35,165 bases of DNA from Ignavibacterium sp. Lineage in GTDB: Bacteria; Bacteroidota; Ignavibacteria; Ignavibacteriales; Ignavibacteriaceae. The notes beneath the pieces were generated by a model that did not search any database, had not been told where the DNA came from, and saw only the letters and a list, made by a program, of their open reading frames with translations. Shown in pieces: positions 16,906-25,130 of this stretch (the first letter of the stretch is position 1; the number at the start of each line of letters is the position of its first letter). Position numbers and translations under genes: made by a program. The stretch is taken from positions 1 to 35,165 of the forward strand of contig JAGOXU010000005.1 of NCBI GenBank assembly GCA_018059515.1. Direction: 5' to 3'.

Positions 16906-19900
16906 ATGAAAAATTTCTTTTTTTTATTATTATTATGCTTACTCCTCTGTTATAACTTAGTAGAAGCACAGCAAACACCAACTTTCGCTGACCCTCCAGG
17001 GCCCGAACACGTGCTCGTGGTTTATAATTCACTAGACCAAACTTCAATTGATATAAAAGATTATTATATCAATGCCAGAAATATTCCAGCCTATAATGTT
17101 GTTTATTTAGAAAGTCTGATAAATGATGATATTTACGATTCAATATCGAACACAACGCACAGAATCATATTAGACCAGCAAGGTGAAATTATACGAGATA
17201 GTATTAACCAGAATTCCTTAACTCCCACAATACATGCATGGCTCTACTTTAATGAAAAAATAGCAAAACCAATTGCAAACTATTTACAAACAACCAATGT
17301 AAACGGCACACCTCTGAAAGATATTATCAGGTTCGTCGTGCTCGTTAAAGGCGTTCCATTTAGAATTGATGCAAGGCAAGAAGACGCAGACAGCAGAGGA
17401 ACAAATGTTATTTGTGCCAATTTATTAACACATTTGAGTGAAACATTTGAAAATCCAGAAGCACTATTATTATATTATAATAACACACCTAGCATACCAA
17501 ATCCTTATTTCAATGCTGATGGTAATTTTACATCTGATTATCACTTTATCCCGAATCATTTTCAAACGAGTGCATTTGTCAATGGACAATTAAGAAATAT
17601 TCCACTCTCTTATTTGGTAACTCATCTTTCAGCACCAAGATATAGTGATGTTACCGGAATGATAGATCGATCTAAGAATGCTATTTATACTAAAAACTAT
17701 GTTTGGTTCACTGACCTAGACCCAACACCCTGTAGAAGTGTGCCTACAGGTAATCCCGAACCAGTTTTTAATAGTTTAAATATTCATAATTATTTTTTTG
17801 ATCATGATGAATATATCTATCATTCTTATCCTGACTCAATAATGTCATATTGTTCTAATGGGATATGGACAACTGACGGAAACCCTGATACGTGTTATGC
17901 TTGGGATTATTTTCCTGAAGATTATATTCAATCTCAATTAAGTTTTGATTATGCGTCAGGTGCTTTTTTCAGCAGTGTTGAAAGTCACAATGGTTTGAGT
18001 ATTGGAACAAATCCTGTTATTAGAACAAGAGGACAAGGTCTGATTGCTGACTTTACTCTTAAAGGTGGTACAGTCGCAGTCGGTCAAGCTTTTCATTCAA
18101 CTGGTTCACATGTTATTCAAAATAATATTTTCTTTCCGAGTTATGCAACAGGATATACTTTTATAGAAGCTGCTTATTTAGGGTTAGAAAAATTAGATGC
18201 AACAAATGTTGTTGTCGGTGATCCACTCACAAGAATAACCTATCCTTGTGAACCCATGATTCTTACGCATAATACATCAATTTCTTCTGAGGATATTGAT
18301 TGCGGTATTATTGTCCCTGAAGGAATAATATTAACAATAGAACAAGGTTCAGGTGTTAACCTTAACAGTAATACAAGCATAAAGGTTTATGGAAACCTGG
18401 TTATTAATAATCAAGCAATATTAAATCTGAATAATTATTCGGTTCTAAAAATATTTGAAGGAGGAACATTAACAGCAGAAACAGGCTCAAATTTAATTTT
18501 TAATAATAAATCGATTTTAGATAATCAAGGCATATTAATTATTAACCCAAACTCATCTTTAACATTAAATGATAATTCGCAATTTAATTCTGCAGGTAAA
18601 TTAAAATTATTAGCTGGAGCAAATATTTTGGATAATAGCACTGGTAGTATCAATATAACTGGCAGTATTATCGCTGAAGGTACTTTAAACAATCCAGTAA
18701 ATTTTAATTTTACAAATCAAACAGATCAATTAGCTTTTGCTTCCGGTGATAGTTTAAAATTAGACTATACCAATTTTAATAACGGCGGATTAAATATTTC
18801 AAGTAATACAAATGATACAAAGCTATTATTAATTGAGAACGGCATTTTTGCTAATTCTGTCAACGCTGTTTCTTTTGATATCGATGTGCAACTTGCGGAT
18901 AACGTGGATGCCAAACTTCATAATGTTCAATTCTTAAACTTTAACGGCGGCGGCATCGGTGCTAATGGTTTACGTAACTTTGAACTTAATGGATGTAATT
19001 TTACTTCTGGGTATCAAAATAGTAGTGGCATTGAAATAAAAGCTATCAAGAATTTAGTAGTTAATAATTCATACTTTTCCTGTTCGTATGGCGTAGTTAG
19101 AGGCAGTAGAACGGATGAAAATAATTTCTTAGTAAATTCTGAAAATATTAGAATTTATAATTGCATTTTTAACCTAAATACATTTTTTGAAACCGGTATT
19201 TCTACCGCCATTTCTGTTTTAAATAACGATAGATTAGAAAGTTTATCTGTTGAATCTTGCAGCATATCTGGATTTAACACTGCAATAAGTCTAAACAATT
19301 TAAATGATTTAGTACCGCTGATAATTACTAATACCATAACAAATTTTAAATCGTTTGGTATTTCTGCAACAAATGGTATCAGTATTAAATTATTCGATAA
19401 TAATATCAGCTCCTCTGATGCTATTTCATCAGAATATAAAACTGGTGTTTTTATTTCTAATATTTCCAATCCAATATTAATTAGAAATACAATTCATTTA
19501 TTATCAGCTAATATAGTTGAGGGTTCTGGTATTGTTCTTGTTTCTTCAAATGGCGAAATAAGAGCCAACAATATCAATGGATTTAAAAACGGCGTTGAAC
19601 TTGGCAGTTCTTCTCCTAACATCGGCTCCAACTCAATTATTAGCAATAAAAACTATGGTATTTATATTGGTCCAGATTCCTATCCGGATCTCTCAGCAAC
19701 GATAATTAGTGACGAAAGATATCCAGTTACAGGATTTAACACAATAAAAGAAAATGGATTATGCAGTTTTTATCCTGGTTATAGTGAAATCTATTTAAGC
19801 AGTTCTTATGCTTTGTTAAAAGGCGGTTGCAATATAATCGCAGATGACAGGTATGATCCTTCATTGCAGTGTAATCATAATTATTTAATAGATGGTGACC

Positions 19901-20913
19901 ATGTAGCTGAAACAATTAACGCTGGTGAAAATTATTGGGGCGAAATTAACAATCATAATCCAGAAGGAAGATTTGGGCAAAATATTTCCGTCGATTATGG
20001 AGGATATCTTATGAGCCCGTGCTTATTTGAAAGTGGTACTGAACTATTTATTTTTAAGGATTTAAAAGGTGATGTATATGATAGTCTTTATTCAACTGCC
20101 TCAACTCCAACTAATTTAACAGAAATTGAAATTAAGTATGCAGAAGGCAATGAATATTATTATTCAAATGATTTCATTCAGGCTAAACAAAAATTTTTAG
20201 AAATAATTCAACTGAGTGGGAATGACAGATTAAGTTTGCAGGCATATACAAAATTGTTCGAAATTGCCAATTCAAACACTTACACATCAGAACAATTTCT
20301 CCAATTAAAGGATTTTTATTTCCAAAAAGCAAATGCTCAGACAGATAGTTTAATCAGTAGTTCTCTACTTCATTTGGGTAATTTGTGTCTTGTATCCGCA
20401 AAAGAATATATTTCGGCGATAAATAGCTTTGAAGAAAGTGTTCAGCAAAATCCAAACACTGATTTAGCATTGTACAGACAGATAGACGCTTTAACAACTT
20501 CATCACTACTTACGTCAGATAGCACACTTGGCAAAATGGTTCCATCTAAATACAAAGTTGAGAATATTTTAGGCTACTCAAAAATGATAAGTGAATTGTT
20601 AAGGAGCAGAGGCAAAGAAGGATTGGCAATGGATAATCAAGTTATTCCTAAAGATTTTAAGTTGTATCAAAACTACCCCAATCCCTTCAATCCAACAACT
20701 ACAATAAAATTCGATCTACCAAAAGATGGTTTAGTTAACTTGGAGATATATGATATTCTTGGAAGAAGAATTGCAACACTAATAAATGAAAATAAAATTG
20801 CTGGAAGCTACGAACAAGTATTCAATTCCGCGTCTTTTGCAAGTGGTGTTTACATTTACAAAATTCAAGCAGGGGATTTTTTAAGTGCGAAAAAAATGAT
20901 CCTGCTCAAGTGA
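16906..20913 (+). CDS. Large T9SS cargo: TIGR03790-like domain, beta-helix, TPR, sorting domain
   Basis: The 1335-residue secreted protein starts with M-K-N-F-F-F-L-L and a signal peptide ending V-E-A-Q. ATG 16906 follows a good AAAGGGG site (16892-16898). Residues about 24-440 resemble the TIGR03790 family: P-E-H-V-L-V-V-Y-N-S, Y-Y-I-N-A-R-N-I-P, V-L-V-K-G-V-P and V-V-V-G-D-P near its end. Residues 450-1050 are Asn/Ser-rich short strands, first strongly repetitive and then N-C-x-F/N-x-I turns typical of a parallel beta-helix. About 1080-1210 is a helical TPR-like stretch. From 1252, Y-Q-N-Y-P-N-P-F-N-P-T-T begins a type A T9SS sorting domain. No catalytic residues can be assigned. It is probably cotranscribed with the propeller gene. 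Confidence 0.88.
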   Translation: MKNFFFLLLLCLLLCYNLVEAQQTPTFADPPGPEHVLVVYNSLDQTSIDIKDYYINARNIPAYNVVYLESLINDDIYDSISNTTHRIILDQQGEIIRDSINQNSLTPTIHAWLYFNEKIAKPIANYLQTTNVNGTPLKDIIRFVVLVKGVPFRIDARQEDADSRGTNVICANLLTHLSETFENPEALLLYYNNTPSIPNPYFNADGNFTSDYHFIPNHFQTSAFVNGQLRNIPLSYLVTHLSAPRYSDVTGMIDRSKNAIYTKNYVWFTDLDPTPCRSVPTGNPEPVFNSLNIHNYFFDHDEYIYHSYPDSIMSYCSNGIWTTDGNPDTCYAWDYFPEDYIQSQLSFDYASGAFFSSVESHNGLSIGTNPVIRTRGQGLIADFTLKGGTVAVGQAFHSTGSHVIQNNIFFPSYATGYTFIEAAYLGLEKLDATNVVVGDPLTRITYPCEPMILTHNTSISSEDIDCGIIVPEGIILTIEQGSGVNLNSNTSIKVYGNLVINNQAILNLNNYSVLKIFEGGTLTAETGSNLIFNNKSILDNQGILIINPNSSLTLNDNSQFNSAGKLKLLAGANILDNSTGSINITGSIIAEGTLNNPVNFNFTNQTDQLAFASGDSLKLDYTNFNNGGLNISSNTNDTKLLLIENGIFANSVNAVSFDIDVQLADNVDAKLHNVQFLNFNGGGIGANGLRNFELNGCNFTSGYQNSSGIEIKAIKNLVVNNSYFSCSYGVVRGSRTDENNFLVNSENIRIYNCIFNLNTFFETGISTAISVLNNDRLESLSVESCSISGFNTAISLNNLNDLVPLIITNTITNFKSFGISATNGISIKLFDNNISSSDAISSEYKTGVFISNISNPILIRNTIHLLSANIVEGSGIVLVSSNGEIRANNINGFKNGVELGSSSPNIGSNSIISNKNYGIYIGPDSYPDLSATIISDERYPVTGFNTIKENGLCSFYPGYSEIYLSSSYALLKGGCNIIADDRYDPSLQCNHNYLIDGDHVAETINAGENYWGEINNHNPEGRFGQNISVDYGGYLMSPCLFESGTELFIFKDLKGDVYDSLYSTASTPTNLTEIEIKYAEGNEYYYSNDFIQAKQKFLEIIQLSGNDRLSLQAYTKLFEIANSNTYTSEQFLQLKDFYFQKANAQTDSLISSSLLHLGNLCLVSAKEYISAINSFEESVQQNPNTDLALYRQIDALTTSSLLTSDSTLGKMVPSKYKVENILGYSKMISELLRSRGKEGLAMDNQVIPKDFKLYQNYPNPFNPTTTIKFDLPKDGLVNLEIYDILGRRIATLINENKIAGSYEQVFNSASFASGVYIYKIQAGDFLSAKKMILLK

Positions 20914-20930
20914 TGAAATAATTACATTAA

Positions 20931-20969
20931 AGATGACATTTCTATAAAAAGAAATGTCATCTTTTTTTA
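20931..20969 (+). terminator. Strong rho-independent terminator
   Basis: AGATGACATTTC at 20931-20942 and GAAATGTCATCT at 20951-20962 form a perfect 12-bp stem with an 8-base loop, followed by a T run. It ends the two-gene T9SS cargo unit and sits just before the converging stress gene. Confidence 0.88.
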
Positions 20970-20982
20970 TTTAAAACTTAAT

Positions 20983-21468
20983 CTAACTTTTTTTATTTCC
21001 TTCTTTATAATCAAACCCTTTTATTGGCTCACGTAAAGTTAGAACGGGGCAGGGAGCTTTTCTTACAACTTTTTCTGCAGTGCTTCCGAATAATATATAT
21101 TCAACTCCGCTGTGTCCGTGTGTTGCGATAATTATTAAATCAATATCTTCTTCCTTTGCTGTTTCAATAATCTCAGCAAATGGCTTACCCGTTTTAATTA
21201 TGGTTTTAACCTTGCCATTACTGGTTATTTCATTCTTTGCAAGTTTGTCTAACTCTTCTTTTGCACGAGTATCCCAATCGGTATTTATAGTGGGCATAGC
21301 AATTTGCCCCATACTAAAATCAGGCGGATAAATAATTGGCTCAACAACATAAATCAGTATTATTTCTGCATTAAAAGATCTTGCAAAACTAACTGCGTAC
21401 CTTAGTGCACTTTTGGAGTAATCAGAAAAATCAATAGGCACAAGCACTTTTTTAATTGTCGTTTCCAT
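20983..21468 (-). CDS. Universal stress protein (UspA family)
   Basis: The protein has 161 residues from ATG 21468, which sits behind a GAAAGGAAAA ribosome site. The open frame extends to 21522, but the added residues do not fit the family. The alpha/beta fold begins K-V-L-V-P-I-D-F-S-D-Y-S. The C-terminal nucleotide-binding signature is complete: A-T-H-G-H-S-G-V-E-Y-I-L-F-G-S-T-A-E-K-V, then A-P-C-P-V-L-T-L. It therefore probably binds ATP. It is last of three minus-strand genes, overlapping the cyclic-nucleotide gene by 17 bases, so both belong to one transcript. The start choice rests on family fit and the ribosome site. Confidence 0.92.
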   Translation of the reverse strand: METTIKKVLVPIDFSDYSKSALRYAVSFARSFNAEIILIYVVEPIIYPPDFSMGQIAMPTINTDWDTRAKEELDKLAKNEITSNGKVKTIIKTGKPFAEIIETAKEEDIDLIIIATHGHSGVEYILFGSTAEKVVRKAPCPVLTLREPIKGFDYKEGNKKS

Positions 21469-22009
21469 CTTGTTTTCCTTTCTCTTCTTGTAAATTGAAT
21501 TGAAGATTAAAAAAATCTTCATTTAATTGTCTTAATCGTAAAGCAATAATTGTTGATATACCTGTTAAAATTTTAATTCCTTTTCTGGGATATTTTTCTA
21601 TAAATTCATCAAGATCGGGTTTAAAGAAAACAGAAACCTTACACTCAGTTTTAGCAATTGCTGCGGCTGACCTTTTTTCTCCATCAACTAACGCAAGCTC
21701 ACCAAAAAAATCACCTTTAGAAAAAGTAGCTAAAACTTTTTTTTCTGTATGATCCAAACGTCTTTCTATTTCTACTTCGCCTTCTCTGATAATGTACAAT
21801 CCAATTCCCGGATCACCCTGACTAAAAATCATTTCTCCGGCAACAAAAGTTCGGTTATGAATGATTTTTATTAAAGAAGATAAATCTCTTTTGGTTAAAT
21901 CCTTAAAAAGTGGAATTGTTTTAAGTGAATTTTTCAAATCAGTTTCTTCAGTAGGAGAATTAAAAAAATTAACCCAAAAACTGCTATGTACAACTTTTTC
22001 ATTTTCCAT
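21452..22009 (-). CDS. Cyclic nucleotide-binding domain protein without DNA-binding domain
   Basis: The 185-residue protein carries one cNMP-binding domain (about residues 35-150). It shows P-L-F-K-D-L, F-S-Q-G-D-P-G-I-G-L-Y-I-I-R-E-G-E-V, and the phosphate-binding cassette F-G-E-L-A-L-V-D-G-E-K-R-S-A-A-A, with the Glu and Arg that contact the ribose and phosphate of cAMP. No helix-turn-helix follows, as one would in CRP/FNR regulators. The C-terminus is a helix and a charged tail, so it is probably a sensor or partner protein, not a transcription factor. It lies 8 bases after the hisA-like gene and overlaps the usp gene. Confidence 0.88.
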   Translation of the reverse strand: MENEKVVHSSFWVNFFNSPTEETDLKNSLKTIPLFKDLTKRDLSSLIKIIHNRTFVAGEMIFSQGDPGIGLYIIREGEVEIERRLDHTEKKVLATFSKGDFFGELALVDGEKRSAAAIAKTECKVSVFFKPDLDEFIEKYPRKGIKILTGISTIIALRLRQLNEDFFNLQFNLQEEKGKQDGNDN

Positions 22010-22017
22010 AAATTCCT

Positions 22018-22782
22018 CTAATTAAATAAACCTGATTCCGCAACTCGCCAAAGTTTTTGACAGGGGAATCTGTTTTCGTAAAATGCTCTGCCGATAATCA
22101 CAGAATCAACACCAATTGGAATTAAATTCTGCAAATCAAAAAGCTCATCTTTATTTCGCACTCCGCCGGAATGAGTTACTTTAATTTTACTTTGTTCAGC
22201 AATCTCCTTGGAAAGCGCTAAGTTAGGTCCCTTCATAACACCGTTGCGGCTAACATCGGTAACGATACATCTATCAACACCAATTTCTGCCATTTCTTTT
22301 ACATACAAAATATAATTCATATCAGATTTTTTTTGTCTGCCGCGAGTAACAAGTTTTCCATCAAGTATGTCAATCGAAAGTACAATTTTTGATGGACCAA
22401 ATTTTTCAAACAGTTTTATAAATTCCGAACGATTTTCTAAAGCCATTGTATTGATTGCAATTCTATAAACACCGAGATCAAAAGCTGCCTCAGCATCTTT
22501 AATACTTCGCACACCACCAGTAAACACAACTGGAATAATTACAGATGAGCAAATATTTTTTATAATATCAAAATTTTTTTGTGAATGATCAAAAGCACCG
22601 TCAAAATCTACAATGTGCAGCATCTTTGCGTTTTCTGCCCGCCAAATCATCGCCATTTCAACAGGATCATTACCGTATTCTTTACAATCAAGTTCCGGAA
22701 TTCCCTGCACAACGCGCACAGTTTTGCGGTTCTGAATATCAATTGATGGAATTACTAATAGATGCTTTTTTATCGGATTCAT
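22018..22782 (-). CDS. hisA: HisA-like phosphoribosyl isomerase (divergent)
   Basis: The 254-residue TIM barrel matches HisA (ProFAR isomerase of histidine synthesis) in length and motifs. It shows I-P-S-I-D-I near residue 11 (first catalytic Asp), V-R-V-V-Q-G, H-I-V-D-F-D-G-A-F, L-S-I-D-I-L-D-G-K near 131 (barrel Asp) and T-D-V-S-R-N-G-V-M-K-G-P-N near 170 (catalytic Asp). S-G-G-V-R lies near 206. Two usually constant spots differ. The G-G-G-I-R phosphate motif is T-G-G-V-R, and the G-W-Q of the active-site loop is G-R-Q. No other his gene is present, and its partners are stress-type genes, so either an isolated hisA or a recruited paralogue is possible. ATG 22782 is well placed. Confidence 0.8.
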   Translation of the reverse strand: MNPIKKHLLVIPSIDIQNRKTVRVVQGIPELDCKEYGNDPVEMAMIWRAENAKMLHIVDFDGAFDHSQKNFDIIKNICSSVIIPVVFTGGVRSIKDAEAAFDLGVYRIAINTMALENRSEFIKLFEKFGPSKIVLSIDILDGKLVTRGRQKKSDMNYILYVKEMAEIGVDRCIVTDVSRNGVMKGPNLALSKEIAEQSKIKVTHSGGVRNKDELFDLQNLIPIGVDSVIIGRAFYENRFPCQKLWRVAESGLFN

Positions 22783-22858
22783 AACATTAAAAATAAAGAT
22801 GTTTATTCCTCTTAAAAAATAACCAAATAGAGCGAGAAAGTAAAAGAGGAAATACTGC

Positions 22859-22894
22859 TTGAATTAACTTTTAGTTTTAGATACGTTTGTAATA
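22859..22894 (+). promoter_or_regulatory. Candidate promoter of the third T9SS cargo gene
   Basis: TTG at 22859-22861 is followed after 20 bases by TACGTTTG at 22882-22889, an exact Bacteroidota -7 element. Transcription would start near 22896, which favours translation from ATG 22913 over ATG 22901. Confidence 0.5.
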
Positions 22895-22912
22895 ACAATT
22901 ATGGAGTTCTTT

Positions 22913-25051
22913 ATGAGATTGGACCATACAAAACTTCAAAGACTAATTAAACTTTCATTTTTATTACTTTTATTTCAAACGATACTACTAGCTCAACATA
23001 ATAATTACGAAGTAGTTAAATCCTCATCTACTCTAGAGAAAGTAATACTGAACTTTAAAACAACAAAGCTATCTGATTCTACAAATATCCTTTTTGATAA
23101 TGGGCAACTTGTTAACCTTCCTTCAAACGGTTGTAATGGTCTAGATGCGAGTATTGTTGATCAAAATCTCGGTCTAAATATTTACGGTATTCGTGCACAA
23201 AGAGATTTGATTTCTATCGCGGATGATTTTTATTGTTATGCTGACTGGCATATTGATTCCATAAAGTTCTTTGTTTTTCAAACCATGGCTTCTGTTCCAA
23301 CAATTAATGGTGTTTTCGTACGAATTTATGATGGTGATCCAATTTATGGTGGAAATGTCATATATGGAGATTTATTAACGAACGTATTAGCAAGAATTGG
23401 ATTTACAGATATTTACAGGGCATTGAATACAACCCCCACAAATTGTGATAGAAGACTACAAGAAATTATTGTTAATTTCAATTTAGATTTATCCCCTGGA
23501 CATTATTGGATTGAATATACTTTTACTGGGGATACTAATTTAACAGGACCTTGGGTGCCACCCATAACTATAGATGGAGTTCAAACAACTGGGGATGCAA
23601 TATATTATACAAATGGTTATTGGTACTATTTTTCATCAGGGGCTTATCAACAAGGAATTCCTTTTATTATTTATGGATTGTCCGAAGATTGCAATATTCA
23701 AAATGCAGCTAATCCTTTTCCACCTGATGGGGCAACAAACATTTCAAAATATAATGTAACACTTAATTGGAGTAATAGCCAAGGGACTACTCTTGTTGAT
23801 GTTTATTTTGGATCTAATGGAGATTTATTCAATGTTTATAGCGGAGCAACAATCTCTCAATATTCAGCACCAATTTTAGATTATAACACTAATTATGTTT
23901 GGAAAGTTGTCTGCAGAAATGATTCTTGTATAAATTCGACAAGTGAAATCTGGCATTTTAAGACTGAACCAGATCCAACAATACAAGTGGACACAGTTTA
24001 TCCGAATTTTGCACAATATTGGACGGGTTATTCAGATGGAGTAACAAAAAATGATGGCGAGGTGAGGGGATATGGTAATGAAGATGGATGGATGATCTTC
24101 GATTTAAGTATGGTACCTTCCGAATTTCAATGTGTATATTCTGTAACTTTTGGAGGTTATGTTAATTCAACATATTGGCCATACTGGAGTATTACACCAT
24201 TACCAGACTTGAATCCCCTTATAGCAAACGCTTCTGATATTAAAGCAAGTATAGAATTTAATTCCGGCCAGTGGACTGCATATTTATATCAAACGGAAAG
24301 CTCAAACTTTTCAACAGGATGGAAGGAATATGAACTTGGAGGAAATATATTATCGGACATTCATGATGCTTTAGTGCAAGGTTGGATCGCTCTTGGGATA
24401 GATTCGAGGGACAATAACCAAAGTTTTTATATTAACTTTGATGGTTGGTCACAACAGAATCCACCATATCTTATTCTTGAATTTTGCTGGATCCCAGTAG
24501 AATTAACTTCTTTTACCTTCGAAGTGAACGATAATAGTGTAGTGCTAAATTGGACAACTGCAACTGAAACAAATAATCAAGGTTTTGAGATTGAAAGAAG
24601 AACATTAAACAGTGATTGGAAAAAAATAGGATTTGTGAATGGAGCCGGGACGACTACAGAACCTCATACTTATCAGTTTACGGAATTGAATTTAACGCCT
24701 GATAATTATCTTTTCCGATTGAAACAAATAGATTTTGATGGTTCTTTTAATTATTCAAAAGTTATTGAAGCTAATGTAAATCGATCTTTAAGCTTTTCTT
24801 TAACTCAAAATTTTCCAAATCCATTCAATCCTATTACCAAAATTGATTATGAAGTGCCCCAAGAGTGTTTACACTCATTAAAAGTATTTGATGTACTTGG
24901 AAATGTGGTTGCAAATTTGATTAGTGAATACAGAAGTGCAGGTAGTTATTCGATTGAATTTAATGCTTCAGAATTATCAAGTGGAATATATTATTATCAA
25001 TTAAAGGCAGGGGATTTTGTTGAAACAAAAAAAATGATCTTAATGAAATAA
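22913..25051 (+). CDS. T9SS-secreted protein with fibronectin-III-like modules
   Basis: This is a secreted protein of 712 residues from ATG 22913. An ATG at 22901 is in frame, but the GGAG at 22903-22906 is correctly spaced for 22913, and the predicted transcript start leaves almost no leader for 22901. The signal peptide ends I-L-L-A-Q. A beta-rich N-terminal part of unknown fold is followed by an Fn3-like module (P-F-P-P-D-G-A-T-N-I-S...W-K-V-V). A T-V-Y-P-N-F-A-Q-Y-W-T-G-Y-S-D-G segment with a jelly-roll look comes next, then a second Fn3-like module starting P-V-E-L-T-S-F. The type A sorting domain begins Q-N-F-P-N-P-F-N-P and ends K-K-M-I-L-M-K. Ligand or activity is not visible. Confidence 0.88.
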   Translation: MRLDHTKLQRLIKLSFLLLLFQTILLAQHNNYEVVKSSSTLEKVILNFKTTKLSDSTNILFDNGQLVNLPSNGCNGLDASIVDQNLGLNIYGIRAQRDLISIADDFYCYADWHIDSIKFFVFQTMASVPTINGVFVRIYDGDPIYGGNVIYGDLLTNVLARIGFTDIYRALNTTPTNCDRRLQEIIVNFNLDLSPGHYWIEYTFTGDTNLTGPWVPPITIDGVQTTGDAIYYTNGYWYYFSSGAYQQGIPFIIYGLSEDCNIQNAANPFPPDGATNISKYNVTLNWSNSQGTTLVDVYFGSNGDLFNVYSGATISQYSAPILDYNTNYVWKVVCRNDSCINSTSEIWHFKTEPDPTIQVDTVYPNFAQYWTGYSDGVTKNDGEVRGYGNEDGWMIFDLSMVPSEFQCVYSVTFGGYVNSTYWPYWSITPLPDLNPLIANASDIKASIEFNSGQWTAYLYQTESSNFSTGWKEYELGGNILSDIHDALVQGWIALGIDSRDNNQSFYINFDGWSQQNPPYLILEFCWIPVELTSFTFEVNDNSVVLNWTTATETNNQGFEIERRTLNSDWKKIGFVNGAGTTTEPHTYQFTELNLTPDNYLFRLKQIDFDGSFNYSKVIEANVNRSLSFSLTQNFPNPFNPITKIDYEVPQECLHSLKVFDVLGNVVANLISEYRSAGSYSIEFNASELSSGIYYYQLKAGDFVETKKMILMK

Positions 25052-25059
25052 TTTTGTAG

Positions 25060-25085
25060 CGCACGAATCCTTTCGTGCGTTTTTA
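25060..25085 (+). terminator. Hairpin terminator after the T9SS cargo gene
   Basis: CGCACGAA and TTCGTGCG form an 8-bp stem with loop TCCT (25060-25079), followed by TTTTTATTTT. It lies 8 bases after the stop codon. Confidence 0.75.
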
Positions 25086-25098
25086 TTTTAAATGCTGC

Positions 25099-25122
25099 TG
25101 TGCAGGAAAGGATTCCTGCACA
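25099..25122 (-). terminator. Hairpin serving the converging acyl-CoA dehydrogenase gene
   Basis: TGTGCAGGAA and TTCCTGCACA form a perfect 10-bp stem with loop AGGA, 9 bases beyond the stop of the minus-strand gene. Its loop and flanks (GAATCCTTTC on the minus strand) match those of the hairpin at 25060-25079, so both may be repeats of one family used as terminators. Confidence 0.5.
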
Positions 25123-25130
25123 AAATAATT

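Noticed and set aside
21469-21522. Longer start for the universal stress protein
   Set aside because: The added 18 residues lie inside the cyclic-nucleotide gene, do not match the family, and would bypass the GAAAGGAAAA ribosome site.
22901-22912. ATG 22901 as start of the third T9SS gene
   Set aside because: The GGAG inside this stretch is the ribosome site for ATG 22913, and the predicted transcript begins only about five bases before 22901.
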